From NCBI RefSeq assembly GCF_902364025.1, contig NZ_CABJCG010000030.1, forward strand, positions 471 through 41,541: DNA of 41,071 nucleotides. The letters are read 5' to 3'. A program made the position numbers and the translations under genes. Positions 23,596 to 31,982 of the stretch are shown in pieces. The stretch comes from Enterocloster lavalensis. GTDB lineage: Bacteria > Bacillota > Clostridia > Lachnospirales > Lachnospiraceae. Numbering within the stretch: position 1 is the stretch's first letter; each line of letters begins with the position of its first letter. The notes under the pieces are model-generated. The model did not search any database. It worked only from the letters and a program-made list of their open reading frames with translations, and was not told the DNA's origin.

Positions 23596-23722
23596 ACGCT
23601 CCCGCGTTACAATCCATACGCGCCACATGTTCCGCTTCCACATCACAATCCATACGCGCCACATGTTCCGCTCCCACGTCACAATCCACACGCGCTACAC
23701 ATTCCGCTCCCGTGTCGCAATG
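23596..23722 (-). repeat. 36-bp tandem repeat (coding-like, 12 codons per unit)
   Basis: Units begin at about 23610, 23646, 23682 and 23718, with a degenerate one further left. On the minus strand, in the frame that continues past the TGA of the EutS-like gene, each unit reads close to GAEHVARMDCDV. The frame stays open for about 50 codons until TAA. No spacers separate the units, so this is a minisatellite. Confidence 0.85.
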
Positions 23723-23749
23723 TACCTCTTCACGTATCCCGCCTAACCC

Positions 23750-24244
23750 TCACGTCCGCGTAATCCCCGTCACCGCAAATCCCAACCCCCGTTCCAAACA
23801 GTCGCAGACCGCCCGCAGCGCGGTCTCCACGCTCTCCACATCGCCCGCGACCACCACGGAGCCGGTAAACCGGTCCAGGAATCCCACCTGCACGTCAGAG
23901 GCCTTCACCGCCACATCCGCCGCAATAATAGCGGTCTCGTAGGGGGTCAGAGTCAGGATGCCGATGGCTCCCAGCGGATCGATTCCCAGGCACTCGTAGA
24001 CGTCCGGCACCGGCGAAGCGATCACATGGGCGATGGTGACCTGTTTGCCCGGCACGGACTCCTCGATCACCCGGCTCACGCCCTGGGCCCGGGCCGGTTC
24101 CCCTGGCTGCACCAGCGTCTCCCCGCCGCCCGGCCCAAAATTCCGCCGCACTCCCGGTTCCCCCGGCTGCACCGGCGTCTCCCCGCCGCCCGGCCCAAAA
24201 TCCCGCCGCGCTCCCGGTTCCGTCCCACTCCCCGGTCTCATCAT
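23750..24244 (-). CDS. EutS/PduU-like permuted BMC shell protein with N-terminal repeats
   Basis: 164 residues against roughly 110-116 for usual EutS/PduU. The BMC part begins near [20 protein letters not shown] and continues with [40 protein letters not shown] and [20 protein letters not shown]. The order is circularly permuted and EutS-like. In front lies a Gly/Pro-rich extension with two 20-residue copies of GxRR(D/N)FGPGGGET(P/L)VQPGEP, encoded by a 60-bp direct repeat at about 24104-24225. The start is ATG 24244, eight bases behind GGGAGG; a GTG at 24253 overlaps that site. The reading frame remains open for 50 codons beyond the stop, through the 36-bp repeats. Confidence 0.88.
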   Translation of the reverse strand: MMRPGSGTEPGARRDFGPGGGETPVQPGEPGVRRNFGPGGGETLVQPGEPARAQGVSRVIEESVPGKQVTIAHVIASPVPDVYECLGIDPLGAIGILTLTPYETAIIAADVAVKASDVQVGFLDRFTGSVVVAGDVESVETALRAVCDCLERGLGFAVTGITRT

Positions 24245-24263
24245 CCCGCACACCTCCCCTCAC

Positions 24264-25217
24264 TCAATGCCGCACCACACTCACCGGGAAATCATACTCC
24301 GTCAGCCAGCCCTCAATCCGGTCCAGATCCTCCCCACTCAAACTGGGGTCCTCCGCAATCGGATATTCCATATCCAGCTGTCCGTATTTATTAACCCCCA
24401 ATTTATGATAAGGCAGCAGGTCGATCCCCTTAAAATTCCCGTCGTCCCGGAAGGGCAGCAGGAACTGAATCACCATGTCGATCTCCTGCCTGCTGTCGTT
24501 AATCCCCTTCAGCATCGGCATGCGCACCTTCACATTGTACCGGCGGCGCAGCAGCTCGCGCAGATTATGAAGAATCCGCTCGTTACTCATGCCGGTCAGC
24601 TCGTTGTGCCGCTCCGGGTCCATGTGCTTGATGTCGAACAGAAACAGATCCACGTACCCGGCGATCTCCAGCAGTTTTTCCGTGCCGATCTGTCCGCAGG
24701 TCTCAATGGCCGTGTGAATCCCTTCCTGCCTGCAGGCCATCAAAAGATTCTTGCAGGCCTCGGGCTGGGAGGTGCACTCCCCGCCGGTCAGGGTCACCCC
24801 GCCGCCGGACAGCTCATAAAAGGCCGCGTCCTCTTCCACCAGCTTCAAAAGCTCGGACACCGTTTTCATTTCCCCGGTGATCTCCAGGGCATTCTGGGGG
24901 CAGACGGCCACGCATTTGCGGCAGCCCGTACAGGTCTTATCCCGCAAAACCACGTGTTTCCCGGTGTCCCCAGAGAGGACGTGAATCCCCTCCGGGCAGG
25001 CCGCCACGCAGGCGCCGCAGTCGATGCAGGCGCTTTTCTTAAACATCACCTGCATCTTCCGCTCCAGACCTTCCGGGTTGGCGCACCACTTGCAGCGCAG
25101 GGGGCAGCCCTTGAAAAAGACGTTGGTGCGGACTCCGGGGCCGTCGTACATATTGTATTTCTGCACGTTGAATATTAGCGCTTTGCGCTCAATCGCGCCC
25201 GTGTTTGCCTGTTCCAT
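24264..25217 (-). CDS. cutD: Choline trimethylamine-lyase activating enzyme (radical SAM)
   Basis: 317 residues. The radical-SAM cluster motif CX3CX2C (C38, C42, C45 in FKGCPLRCKWCANPEG) follows the GPGVRTNVFF start typical of glycyl-radical activases. Two ferredoxin-type clusters are inserted at C64-C74 (CIDCGACVAACP) and C96-C106 (CTGCRKCVAVCP). SAM-binding parts include GGGVTLTGGECTSQPE and LFLFDIKHMDPERHNEL. The enzyme abstracts hydrogen from Gly821 of CutC to form the glycyl radical under anaerobic conditions. AAGGAG lies upstream and the gene begins 12 bases after cutC, the usual pairing. Confidence 0.96.
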   Translation of the reverse strand: MEQANTGAIERKALIFNVQKYNMYDGPGVRTNVFFKGCPLRCKWCANPEGLERKMQVMFKKSACIDCGACVAACPEGIHVLSGDTGKHVVLRDKTCTGCRKCVAVCPQNALEITGEMKTVSELLKLVEEDAAFYELSGGGVTLTGGECTSQPEACKNLLMACRQEGIHTAIETCGQIGTEKLLEIAGYVDLFLFDIKHMDPERHNELTGMSNERILHNLRELLRRRYNVKVRMPMLKGINDSRQEIDMVIQFLLPFRDDGNFKGIDLLPYHKLGVNKYGQLDMEYPIAEDPSLSGEDLDRIEGWLTEYDFPVSVVRH

Positions 25218-25228
25218 TCCATTTCTCC

Positions 25229-27769
25229 TTAAAAATGCGTCAGCATGGTGCGGCTGATGATCTCATCCTGCACATCCTTGCACAGTTCCACAAAGAATGC
25301 GCTGTATCCGGCCACGCGGACGATCAGATCCCGGTACTGCTCCGGGTGCTTCTGGGCCTCGATCAACGTGTTGTTGTCCAGGTAGTTGAACTGCATCTCT
25401 CCGTTTCCGAACATGCAGGCGGTGCGCAGCAGGGTGATCAGGCTCTCCTCCCCCTCCGGCGTATCCAGCAGACCGGCCATGATCTTGAAGTTGTGAACCA
25501 TGCCGATGTTCATGCTGTCGTTGGACATCTTGGAAACGGACTTGATAATGGCCGTGGGCCCCTTGAAGTCCGCCCCCTGGGTGGGGCTGATTCCGTCGGA
25601 CAGGGGCAGCCAGGCGTGGCGTCCGTTGGCGGAAGCGCCTGTCATCTGTCCAAAGGGCGTATTGTTGGAAATGGACAATGTTCCATGGCTCAGCGTGGAG
25701 TACAGCGTCTTATACTTGCGGTGCTCATGCTCCGTGAAATTCACCAGGTCCGCCGCGATCAAATCCGCGTAATCGTCGTCATTTCCATATTTGGGAGCGT
25801 TCAGGCAGTCGATTCGTATCTGGTCAAAGCCCACAAAATCAGCCTTCAACGCCTCATTGATCTGGGACAGCGTGTACTTCTGATCGTCGAACACCAGCTT
25901 TCTGATTGCGGCCATGGAATCCGCGTAGGTCGCCAGGCCGGACCAGATCACGCCAGGGCCGAAATTGTACATGGCTCCGCCCGCGGACACGTCCCTGCCT
26001 TTCTCCATGCAGCCCTCGTACATAATGGACATCAGGGGCTTGGGGGCCAGCTCCTTGTGCACCCGCTGGGAAATCACCGTGGCGACGGCCGTCCATTTGG
26101 TAATGAACTTGATCTCATCCTTAACCGCCGCCTCGAACTCCTCGTAGGTCTTAAACCGGTCCGGGTCTCCCATGTCCGGGCAGACCTGCTTGCCGTACCA
26201 CAGCGGAACGCCGTGATTCAAAGCCAGCTCGATGCAGATGGGCCACTGGGTATAGGAAGTGGAGGTCCACTGGTAGAGGCGGCCGGACTTCTGGGGTTCC
26301 ACGCAGCCCATCAGGCAGTAGTCCCTTGCGTCCTCGATGGAAACTCCCTTGGCCAGCATCATCTTAATATGGGCGTCGTCAAAATGGCAGGCCGGGAAGC
26401 CCATGCCGGAGCGCACCACGTCCACGATTTTTTTCAAATACTTCTTCGGGGACTTGTTGTGGATGCGGCAGGCCAGTGAAGGCTGGTAAATCCGCACGTG
26501 GCGCACCGCGTCCATCAGCAGGTAGGTCAGCTCATTGGTGGCGTCCCGTCCGTCCCGGGTCACGCCGCCCACGCACATATTCACAAAGGGCTGGTAGCCG
26601 GCGAAGAACTTGGAACCGCCCTCGCTGGTGATCCACATCATCTCAGACATCTTGATCAGCATGCAGCCCGCCAGCTCGAAGGCCTGGCGGTCGTTCAGAC
26701 GCCCGGACTCGATGTCGCCCTTGTAGAAGGGGTACATGTACTGGTCCACGCGGCCGATGGACATGCCGGTCTGATTTTCCTCCACCACCAGCAGGGACTC
26801 GATGGTCCAGACCGCCTGGATGGCCTCCCAGAAGGTCTCCGGCTTGTGGGCCGGCACCCTGGCGTTGACCTGGGAAATCTTTAAAAGCTCCTCCCGCCGC
26901 CTGGGGTTCTGCTCCTTTGCCGCAAGCTCTGCCGCGTACTCGGACATGCGCCTGGCGTAGATCATCACGCCCTCGGTGGTGTCGATGATGGATTTGTAGA
27001 AGTAAATCTTCTCGATATCGTCGGGGTTCTCATAGTCCAGCTGCTCCAGATGTTCCCTGGCCTCCCGCTGGATGTCCAGCATACCCTTTTTCATCAGGAT
27101 CACGTCGTAGCCGGGGTTGGAATCGCCACCGCCGTTTAACGCGTGGTAGGAACAGTCGGACACGAAGGACTCGCCGGACAGCTCCCAAACGCCCGCTTCC
27201 CGGTACTGATCCTCACAGTATTCGTCCACGGATTTACCCTTCCAGAAGGGGAACAGCTCCTCCCGCATGATTTTCTTGTCTTCCTCGGAAATGTAGAAGG
27301 GGTCCTGGGGTCTGCTGCCGATGGTGTCGATCTCATCCTCCATCCATCTCCAGGCGATATCCGGTGAAAATGCACCCGCTCTGGGCGCTCCGCAGGGCGC
27401 GCCAACGATCAGCTCATTGTCCTGGATCACCAGGGGCGCGGTCTCGCAGCAGTACCGGAAGCATTTTGCCCGCAGCATGATCTTGGGCATGCCCGGATTC
27501 TCCCTGGCAATCTTGGTAATGGCCCTGGCCCGGTAGGTGGTGATGCTGGGTTTATGGGTCAGATAGTTCTCCTTTAAAGCCTTCAGCCTGGGCGTCATCC
27601 CGTCGGGAATGTCCGTTCCCTCCTGGCAGCAGACCGCCTGCGCCGGGGCCTCCTTTTTGGTGATCTCATCCGAGACCGCTTCAAACATCTTCATCAGCGA
27701 AGCCCGCTCCTGCGGAGACATGTTCTTTGTGGCTTCCGCAAGCTTATTAGAAAATTCACGAATATCCAA
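25229..27769 (-). CDS. cutC: Choline trimethylamine-lyase, glycyl radical enzyme
   Basis: 846 residues. It cleaves choline to trimethylamine and acetaldehyde by a radical mechanism. The thiyl Cys489 and Glu491 are in MGCVEPQ, the glycyl radical Gly821 in [10 protein letters not shown]. Tyr208 (DCSYHA), Asp216 (GGGDSN), Phe395 (GYQPFVN) and Thr502 (YQWTSTS) complete the choline pocket. All have the same numbers that I recall for the Desulfovibrio alaskensis enzyme, so this is the short, GRM1-type CutC. Residues 1-20 ([20 protein letters not shown]) may be an encapsulation helix. The start codon is TTG, six bases behind GAGGGG. The 338-base gap upstream holds a 15-unit minisatellite. Confidence 0.97.
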   Translation of the reverse strand: MDIREFSNKLAEATKNMSPQERASLMKMFEAVSDEITKKEAPAQAVCCQEGTDIPDGMTPRLKALKENYLTHKPSITTYRARAITKIARENPGMPKIMLRAKCFRYCCETAPLVIQDNELIVGAPCGAPRAGAFSPDIAWRWMEDEIDTIGSRPQDPFYISEEDKKIMREELFPFWKGKSVDEYCEDQYREAGVWELSGESFVSDCSYHALNGGGDSNPGYDVILMKKGMLDIQREAREHLEQLDYENPDDIEKIYFYKSIIDTTEGVMIYARRMSEYAAELAAKEQNPRRREELLKISQVNARVPAHKPETFWEAIQAVWTIESLLVVEENQTGMSIGRVDQYMYPFYKGDIESGRLNDRQAFELAGCMLIKMSEMMWITSEGGSKFFAGYQPFVNMCVGGVTRDGRDATNELTYLLMDAVRHVRIYQPSLACRIHNKSPKKYLKKIVDVVRSGMGFPACHFDDAHIKMMLAKGVSIEDARDYCLMGCVEPQKSGRLYQWTSTSYTQWPICIELALNHGVPLWYGKQVCPDMGDPDRFKTYEEFEAAVKDEIKFITKWTAVATVISQRVHKELAPKPLMSIMYEGCMEKGRDVSAGGAMYNFGPGVIWSGLATYADSMAAIRKLVFDDQKYTLSQINEALKADFVGFDQIRIDCLNAPKYGNDDDYADLIAADLVNFTEHEHRKYKTLYSTLSHGTLSISNNTPFGQMTGASANGRHAWLPLSDGISPTQGADFKGPTAIIKSVSKMSNDSMNIGMVHNFKIMAGLLDTPEGEESLITLLRTACMFGNGEMQFNYLDNNTLIEAQKHPEQYRDLIVRVAGYSAFFVELCKDVQDEIISRTMLTHF

Positions 27770-27924
27770 TGTGTTCCCCTCTCTCTGTTTTTATTTTCTA
27801 AGGCGGGAGGTGAAAAACGATCAGCGCCCCGTTTTATCAGCATTTCATTTTATCTGCTGCTAATTTTGGAGCCGCCAGGGCCCGCGCCCGTTCCCCGGGA
27901 CACCCCCTGCCGTTTATTTCATTG

Positions 27925-28116
27925 CCCGTACTATTTTGCCGTACTATTTCCCGTACTATTTCCCGTACTATTTCCCGTACTATTTTCCGTACTATTTTTC
28001 CGTACTATTTTTCCGTACTAATTTTCCGTTCTAATCTTCCGTACTAATGTTCCGTATTAATCTCCCGCACTAATCTCCCGTACTAATTTCCCGCACTAAT
28101 CTCCCGAACTATTTCC
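27925..28116 (-). repeat. 12-13-bp minisatellite between aldehyde dehydrogenase paralogue and cutC
   Basis: Fifteen adjacent units start with CCG at 27926, 27939, 27951, 27963, 27975, 27987, 28000 and then every 13 bases to 28104. The plus-strand unit is near CCGTACTATTTC on the cutC side and CCGTACTAATCTC on the other. The mixed period breaks any reading frame and each unit carries TAG on the minus strand. The stop codon of the upstream gene lies inside the last unit. The remaining gap (27770-27924) shows only the cutC ribosome site. Confidence 0.95.
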
Positions 28117-29485
28117 CCGTCTCCACCGGCGCTCTGCGCACCCCGAGGGCCACACTCCGCAGGTACACCAGGTTCATGGGGGAAACGTTGTCCGCCGTGA
28201 TCCCCAGCCCCGCGCTGGCCGCGCCCAGATGGACGGCCGGAAACAGGTTGGTGGTAGCGCCCATGGCACCGAATACGGCCGGCGTGTTCACCAAAATCCG
28301 TCCCACCGGTTTCTTCGCGGCGAACTGTCCGATCACCGCCTCATCCCGGGAGTGGATGGCCAGGGTGTGGCACCGGCTGCCGTTTGCCAGCAGCTCCATG
28401 CATTTCTCGCAGGCCATGGTCCAGTCCGGTTCAATGTAAAATACCATCACCGGACAGTTCATGGCTTCGGCGTAAGGATTGTGGTCCGACACGTATTTCT
28501 GCCGGGACACCAGCACCCGGGTGCCCTCCGGCACTCCAAAGCCCGCCCGTTTCGCCAGCCAAATAGCCGTTTTTCCCATATACTCGGGATCAATATGCCC
28601 GGAAACGCCGCACAGCAGGCGGGTCAGCATTTCCTCCTCTTCCCCGCTCATAAAGTGGGCTCCCAGCCGGTTCATCTCCCGTTCCGCCTGTTCCGCGACC
28701 GCGGCGTCCACCACCACATACTGCTCCGAGGCGGCCGCTGTCCCGCAGTCAAAGCTCCGGCTGCACAGAATGTCCTCCGCCGCCTGCTTCACATCCGCGG
28801 ACCGCTCGATAAAGACCGGGCTGGGGCCGGTTCCGCCGAAAATCACCGGTTTCCCGGACCTTCTGGCCTCCTCCAGCATTTCCGGCGCGCCGGTTGCCAG
28901 CACCAGGGACGCGGCCGGATGGCTCATCATCTGCGCCGCTCCTTCCCTGGCCGTGGTATCCGGGCAGGCCATGGCTCCCTCGGGAAGTCCCGCCGCGAAG
29001 GCCTCCTGGGCCAGAATCTCCACCGCCGTCCGGGTGGTCCGCTCCGCCCTGGGATGGGGAGAAAATACGATAGCGTTGCCGGATTTCGCCGCCAGCACCG
29101 CGGCGCTGATCACAGCCGCCACCGGCCCAAAGGCAGGCGTCGGGGCCACAATCACCCCAAGAGGCACGCCGATCCGGGCGATACCCGCCCCGGGGTCCTC
29201 CTCCAGCACGCCCACGAAGCGCCGCCCGGCCAGCCGGGTCTCAAGGGCCTCGCAGACAAAGCGGTCTTTTATGTATTTATCCCGCCAGTTCCCGTAGCCG
29301 GTCTCTTCCGCCGACAGACGGGCCAGTTGGGAGAGCCGCTCCCTCGCCGCCTCCAGCATGGCTGCCGCGATCCGGTCCAGCTTCTCCTGCGGAAACGCCG
29401 CCAGGGCCTCTTTGGCCTGGGCCGCCCGCTCCATCAGGATTCTGGCCTCCTGCACGGAAAGCAGATCCTTGTCAACAAAATTCAT
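28109..29485 (-). CDS. Aldehyde dehydrogenase paralogue without catalytic Cys and Asn
   Basis: 458 residues that align with the 535-residue enzyme (16295-17902) with few or no gaps over the first 260 positions: GNAIVFSPHP at 137-146 and SFD.GT..ASEQ at 244-255 share numbers. At position 251 the catalytic Cys is Ala (RSFDCGTAAASEQY), and at 120 the oxyanion Asn is Gly (APTPAFGPV). The nearest Cys is 247. It also lacks the C-terminal linker and encapsulation helix; the frame ends with VETGK in a minisatellite unit. A non-catalytic, structural or regulatory partner of the active enzyme is the simplest reading. The frame is intact and GGAGGAG precedes its ATG, so it is expressed rather than decayed. 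Confidence 0.85.
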   Translation of the reverse strand: MNFVDKDLLSVQEARILMERAAQAKEALAAFPQEKLDRIAAAMLEAARERLSQLARLSAEETGYGNWRDKYIKDRFVCEALETRLAGRRFVGVLEEDPGAGIARIGVPLGVIVAPTPAFGPVAAVISAAVLAAKSGNAIVFSPHPRAERTTRTAVEILAQEAFAAGLPEGAMACPDTTAREGAAQMMSHPAASLVLATGAPEMLEEARRSGKPVIFGGTGPSPVFIERSADVKQAAEDILCSRSFDCGTAAASEQYVVVDAAVAEQAEREMNRLGAHFMSGEEEEMLTRLLCGVSGHIDPEYMGKTAIWLAKRAGFGVPEGTRVLVSRQKYVSDHNPYAEAMNCPVMVFYIEPDWTMACEKCMELLANGSRCHTLAIHSRDEAVIGQFAAKKPVGRILVNTPAVFGAMGATTNLFPAVHLGAASAGLGITADNVSPMNLVYLRSVALGVRRAPVETGK

Positions 29486-29512
29486 AGGCTCCTCCTGTCT
29501 CCCGCAGCCGCC

Positions 29513-29821
29513 CTATGCCTGGGGCAGCAGGTTATCCAGGCTGTAGCGTTTGATAATCTTCTCCAGCAAGGGATGGGGCCTGGGAATGACCACGGAGCTG
29601 TAGACCTCCGCTCCCATGTCCTTCACCGCCTTCACGCCCGCTTCCACCGCGGTTTTGCAGGCTCCCACATCCCCGCGCACCAGCACGGAAATATAGCCGG
29701 AGGCCACGTTCTCATAACCGATCAGATCCACGTCCGCGGCCTTGCACATAGCGTCCGCGGCCTCCAGGACAAACACCAGGCCGAAGGTCTCGATCAGCCC
29801 GATTGTATCAAACTGTTCCAT
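29513..29821 (-). CDS. BMC-H shell protein with ASG-type pore
   Basis: 102 residues, one BMC domain: MEQFDTIGLIETFGLVFVLE, AADAMCKAADVDLIGYENVA, SGYISVLVRGDVGACKTAVE, VVIPRPHPLLEKIIKRY. The pore stretch ENVASGYIS differs from the GGG loop of the outer paralogues, so permeability should differ. The C-terminal tail (KRYSLDNLLPQA) is short. ATG 29821 is chosen; TTG 29842 would add seven residues and has no ribosome site in place. Confidence 0.93.
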   Translation of the reverse strand: MEQFDTIGLIETFGLVFVLEAADAMCKAADVDLIGYENVASGYISVLVRGDVGACKTAVEAGVKAVKDMGAEVYSSVVIPRPHPLLEKIIKRYSLDNLLPQA

Positions 29822-29846
29822 ATGTTCGTTTTCCTCTCTCAACTAT

Positions 29847-30143
29847 TTACGCGTCAATGTCGTGAACCGAGACGATATCGCCCACGCCGCCGATGGGGCG
29901 GGGCATCACGTTCCTGGCCGTCAGCTTTCCCACGGCCGCAGCCGCCGCAGCGCCCGCCTCCACGGAGGAGCGCACCGCCGCCACGTCGCCCTTCACCATG
30001 ATGGTGACCAGGGTGGAGCCCACGTTCTCGTAGGAAACCAGCTCCACGTCCGCGGCCTTTAACATTTTATCCGCCGCCTCCAGCGCGGGAACCATCCCCA
30101 CCGTCTCAACCAGCCCAAGGGCTTCCTCGCCGTAATATCTCAT
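29847..30143 (-). CDS. BMC-H shell protein with GST-type pore
   Basis: 98 residues, one BMC domain: MRYYGEEALGLVETVGMVPA, LEAADKMLKAADVELVSYEN, VGSTLVTIMVKGDVAAVRSS, then ARNVMPRPIGGVGDIVSVHD. It is closest to the neighbour at 29513 in the SYENV/GYENV region, but the pore reads VGSTLV. ATG 30143 is preferred over the upstream start at 30230, which would lie inside the preceding gene. With the other BMC-H proteins it gives the shell at least four different hexamer pores. Confidence 0.93.
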   Translation of the reverse strand: MRYYGEEALGLVETVGMVPALEAADKMLKAADVELVSYENVGSTLVTIMVKGDVAAVRSSVEAGAAAAAAVGKLTARNVMPRPIGGVGDIVSVHDIDA

Positions 30144-30159
30144 CTCTTTATGCCTCCCG

Positions 30160-30447
30160 TCAGTTGTTTTGGCGGTATTTCGCGGGCACGTATTTCTCCA
30201 CCGCGGCTTTCCCGTCCTCGTTGATGGCATAGCGCAGGGACAAATCTCCCTGTGCGTCCAGCTCGTAGCTCTTTAACGTCAGCAGGCCGTTGGCCTCCAA
30301 GGACATCACATGGTCCAGGTAGCGCTGCTTTGTAAACTGGCGCTCCCCGCCGTACTGGGGCTTTAAGGACTCCATGATCTGTGCCACGTCGGCGCTCTCC
30401 ACACCGTAGAGGTAATTCAGCACCGCCGTTCTCGCAGGTAATAACAT
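30160..30447 (-). CDS. Small winged-helix-like protein of the cut operon
   Basis: 95 residues. I do not recognise the family. The pattern of three helices then a hairpin suggests a winged helix: RTAVLNYLYGVESADVAQIM, then TKQRYLDHVMSLEANGLLTL, KSYELDAQGDLSLRYAINED and a C-terminal helix GKAAVEKYVPAKYRQNN. It could bind DNA, act as an adaptor, or be an assembly factor. It lies between the transporter and the BMC-H genes with four bases before and 16 bases after, so it belongs to the operon. GGGAG precedes the ATG. Confidence 0.75.
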   Translation of the reverse strand: MLLPARTAVLNYLYGVESADVAQIMESLKPQYGGERQFTKQRYLDHVMSLEANGLLTLKSYELDAQGDLSLRYAINEDGKAAVEKYVPAKYRQNN

Positions 30448-30451
30448 GTTC

Positions 30452-31471
30452 TTATTCTCCCTTCCTAAACAGATCCAGCGGATTCATGGTCACCAGAATC
30501 GCGCCCAGCACGATCACCACGGAACCGATCACAATGGTGGGCGTCAGTGCCTGCCCCAAAAACAGTACGCAGAAGAACACGCCCCAGAAGGCATAGGTCA
30601 CGTTGAGGGACATTCCGATGGCGCAGCCCACCGTGGAATTGCTCTTATACCAGCAGACAAAGGACACCGCCGCGTTCAGCCCTGCCGCAGCCAGCCACAG
30701 AAGGGGAAGCCCCGCCGCCATGGTGCCGCCCAGCAGCGCCAGGCCGCCCACCAGAGGAACGATGATCACCAGGTCCACCACGCCGGAGATCAGCTCCCGC
30801 AGGTTCACCGCCACATCCGTGTCGATCATGGCTCCGCCGTAGCTGGAGAGCATTCCCTCCAGGCCCCAGCTCACCGCCGCGATCAGGGCGCAGATAATTC
30901 CCAGGGTAAAATTGGGGCTGCCCTCCGGCTTCACCCAGTTGATGATAATGGCTCCGGCCACGCAGATCATCATACCCGCAACCACCCGCTTGGTAGGCTT
31001 CTGCTTCAGGAAAATCCAGGCGAAAATCGCTCCGAACAGGCTGCAGGTGGCGGAAATGGGAATGGCGTAAGCTCCCGCCATTGCCAGGCCTACCAGGTAC
31101 GCGCCGTTGGCGATGGGGCCGCCAAGCAGCGAGCCCAGCACGATCATTTTCCCGGGGAAGGTGTTGAGGCTCCGCCCAAGCTCTCCCAGCCGTCCGCATT
31201 TGGCGTTGTAGATGGTCAGCCAGATTCCGGCGAACAGGTCGTTTAAGCCGGAACAAACATAGGGAGCCGCCAACATTCCCACCGCGCTGGCCAGGGGCTC
31301 ATAGTACCCCGCCACCAGCACCAGGGTGGTGTAGATTCCGTAGGTCAGGCCGGAAATCAGGCCCGTGGTAATGCCAGTCACGCGGAATTTTTTGCCGACC
31401 AGCTTCATTTTATCATCCGCAGTCATGGGGATTGCCCCCTTTGCATTTACTACTGCTCCGTCGCCGTTCAT
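30452..31471 (-). CDS. DMT-superfamily (EamA-like) transporter, candidate choline/amine carrier
   Basis: 339 residues. After about 30 polar residues come ten hydrophobic segments in two halves, the 5+5 EamA layout. The first half ends in ATCSLFGAIFAWIFLKQKPT and the second in LGQALTPTIVIGSVVIVLGA; both are the repeated signature of the family. Choline clusters of other bacteria often carry small multidrug-type (EmrE-like) carriers, which belong to the same superfamily. As second gene of the operon it may import choline or export trimethylamine. The direction is unknown. AGGAGAG lies eight bases before the ATG. Confidence 0.82.
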   Translation of the reverse strand: MNGDGAVVNAKGAIPMTADDKMKLVGKKFRVTGITTGLISGLTYGIYTTLVLVAGYYEPLASAVGMLAAPYVCSGLNDLFAGIWLTIYNAKCGRLGELGRSLNTFPGKMIVLGSLLGGPIANGAYLVGLAMAGAYAIPISATCSLFGAIFAWIFLKQKPTKRVVAGMMICVAGAIIINWVKPEGSPNFTLGIICALIAAVSWGLEGMLSSYGGAMIDTDVAVNLRELISGVVDLVIIVPLVGGLALLGGTMAAGLPLLWLAAAGLNAAVSFVCWYKSNSTVGCAIGMSLNVTYAFWGVFFCVLFLGQALTPTIVIGSVVIVLGAILVTMNPLDLFRKGE

Positions 31472-31488
31472 AAATTGCCTCTCCTATC

Positions 31489-31779
31489 TCACTGTTCTGC
31501 CGTTTTCGTCTTGGGGAGAATGGTCTCCACCTCCGCGTGGGGGCGGGGAATCACATGCACGCTCACCAGCTCGCCCACTCTCCCGGCAGCCGCTGCTCCC
31601 GCGTCCGTCGCCGCCTTCACGGCTCCCACGTCGCCTCTCACCATCACAGTGACCAGACCTCCGCCGATAAACTCCTTGCCAAGCAGCGTCACGTTGGCCG
31701 CTTTTACCATGGCGTCCGCCGCCTCTATGGAGCCAACCAGTCCCTTTGTCTCAATCATTCCCAGTGCGTCATACTTCAT
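31489..31779 (-). CDS. BMC-H hexameric shell protein (PduA/EutM type), first gene of operon
   Basis: 96 residues, one BMC domain with a GGG pore ([17 protein letters not shown]) and the tail [20 protein letters not shown]. It is a near copy of the last gene of the operon (15257-15541), with four differences in 89 residues. Being first behind the promoter it is probably the most abundant shell protein. AAGGAG stands upstream, and a 165-base leader separates it from the MerR-type promoter; I see no riboswitch-like structure in that leader. Confidence 0.95.
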   Translation of the reverse strand: MKYDALGMIETKGLVGSIEAADAMVKAANVTLLGKEFIGGGLVTVMVRGDVGAVKAATDAGAAAAGRVGELVSVHVIPRPHAEVETILPKTKTAEQ

Positions 31780-31950
31780 GATCTCTTCTCCTTTTCATCG
31801 AACCGCCCCTCGTGCCGGACATCATGCACAAAAAGCCGTCGTCTCTTATTTGCGATTGTTGATTTGCGTTTGGCCTGCGCAGGTTAGAAAACATTTTGAT
31901 CAGCGATATCACTAACTTTTTAAATATGACATATGTTTTTCTATGCATTT

Positions 31951-31982
31951 AGTATAGAGCCTCCCCTAAGGTGGAATGTCAA
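31951..31982 (-). promoter_or_regulatory. MerR-type promoter of the cut operon
   Basis: On the minus strand TTGACA (31977-31982) and TATACT (31951-31956) are separated by 20 bases. The spacer TTCCACCTTAGGGGAGGCTC has imperfect dyad symmetry. Such over-long spacers are the hallmark of promoters untwisted by MerR activators. The block TTGACATTCCAC is shared with the promoter of the first MerR gene. Confidence 0.88.

Noticed and set aside
23596..23722. Possible CRISPR array because of the 36-base repeat length
   Set aside because: The units abut each other without spacers, vary inside and lie in an open reading frame; no cas genes are present.
25229..27769. Alternative glycyl radical enzyme identities such as propanediol dehydratase or pyruvate formate-lyase
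   Set aside because: The choline-pocket residues Y208, D216, F395 and T502 are all in place with C489, E491 and G821.
27925..28116. Possible CRISPR or iteron array
   Set aside because: Units are only 12-13 bases, directly adjacent, and lie inside an operon with no replication gene.
28229..30001. Plus-strand 590-codon frame
   Set aside because: It overlies the aldehyde dehydrogenase paralogue and two BMC-H genes, has no domain and arises from GC-rich codon use on the other strand. The same holds for the long plus frames at 16772-17785, 24033-25178 and 25205-26479.
31780..31950. Riboswitch in the leader of the cut operon
   Set aside because: I could find no conserved aptamer-like core or terminator/antiterminator pair in the 165-base leader.
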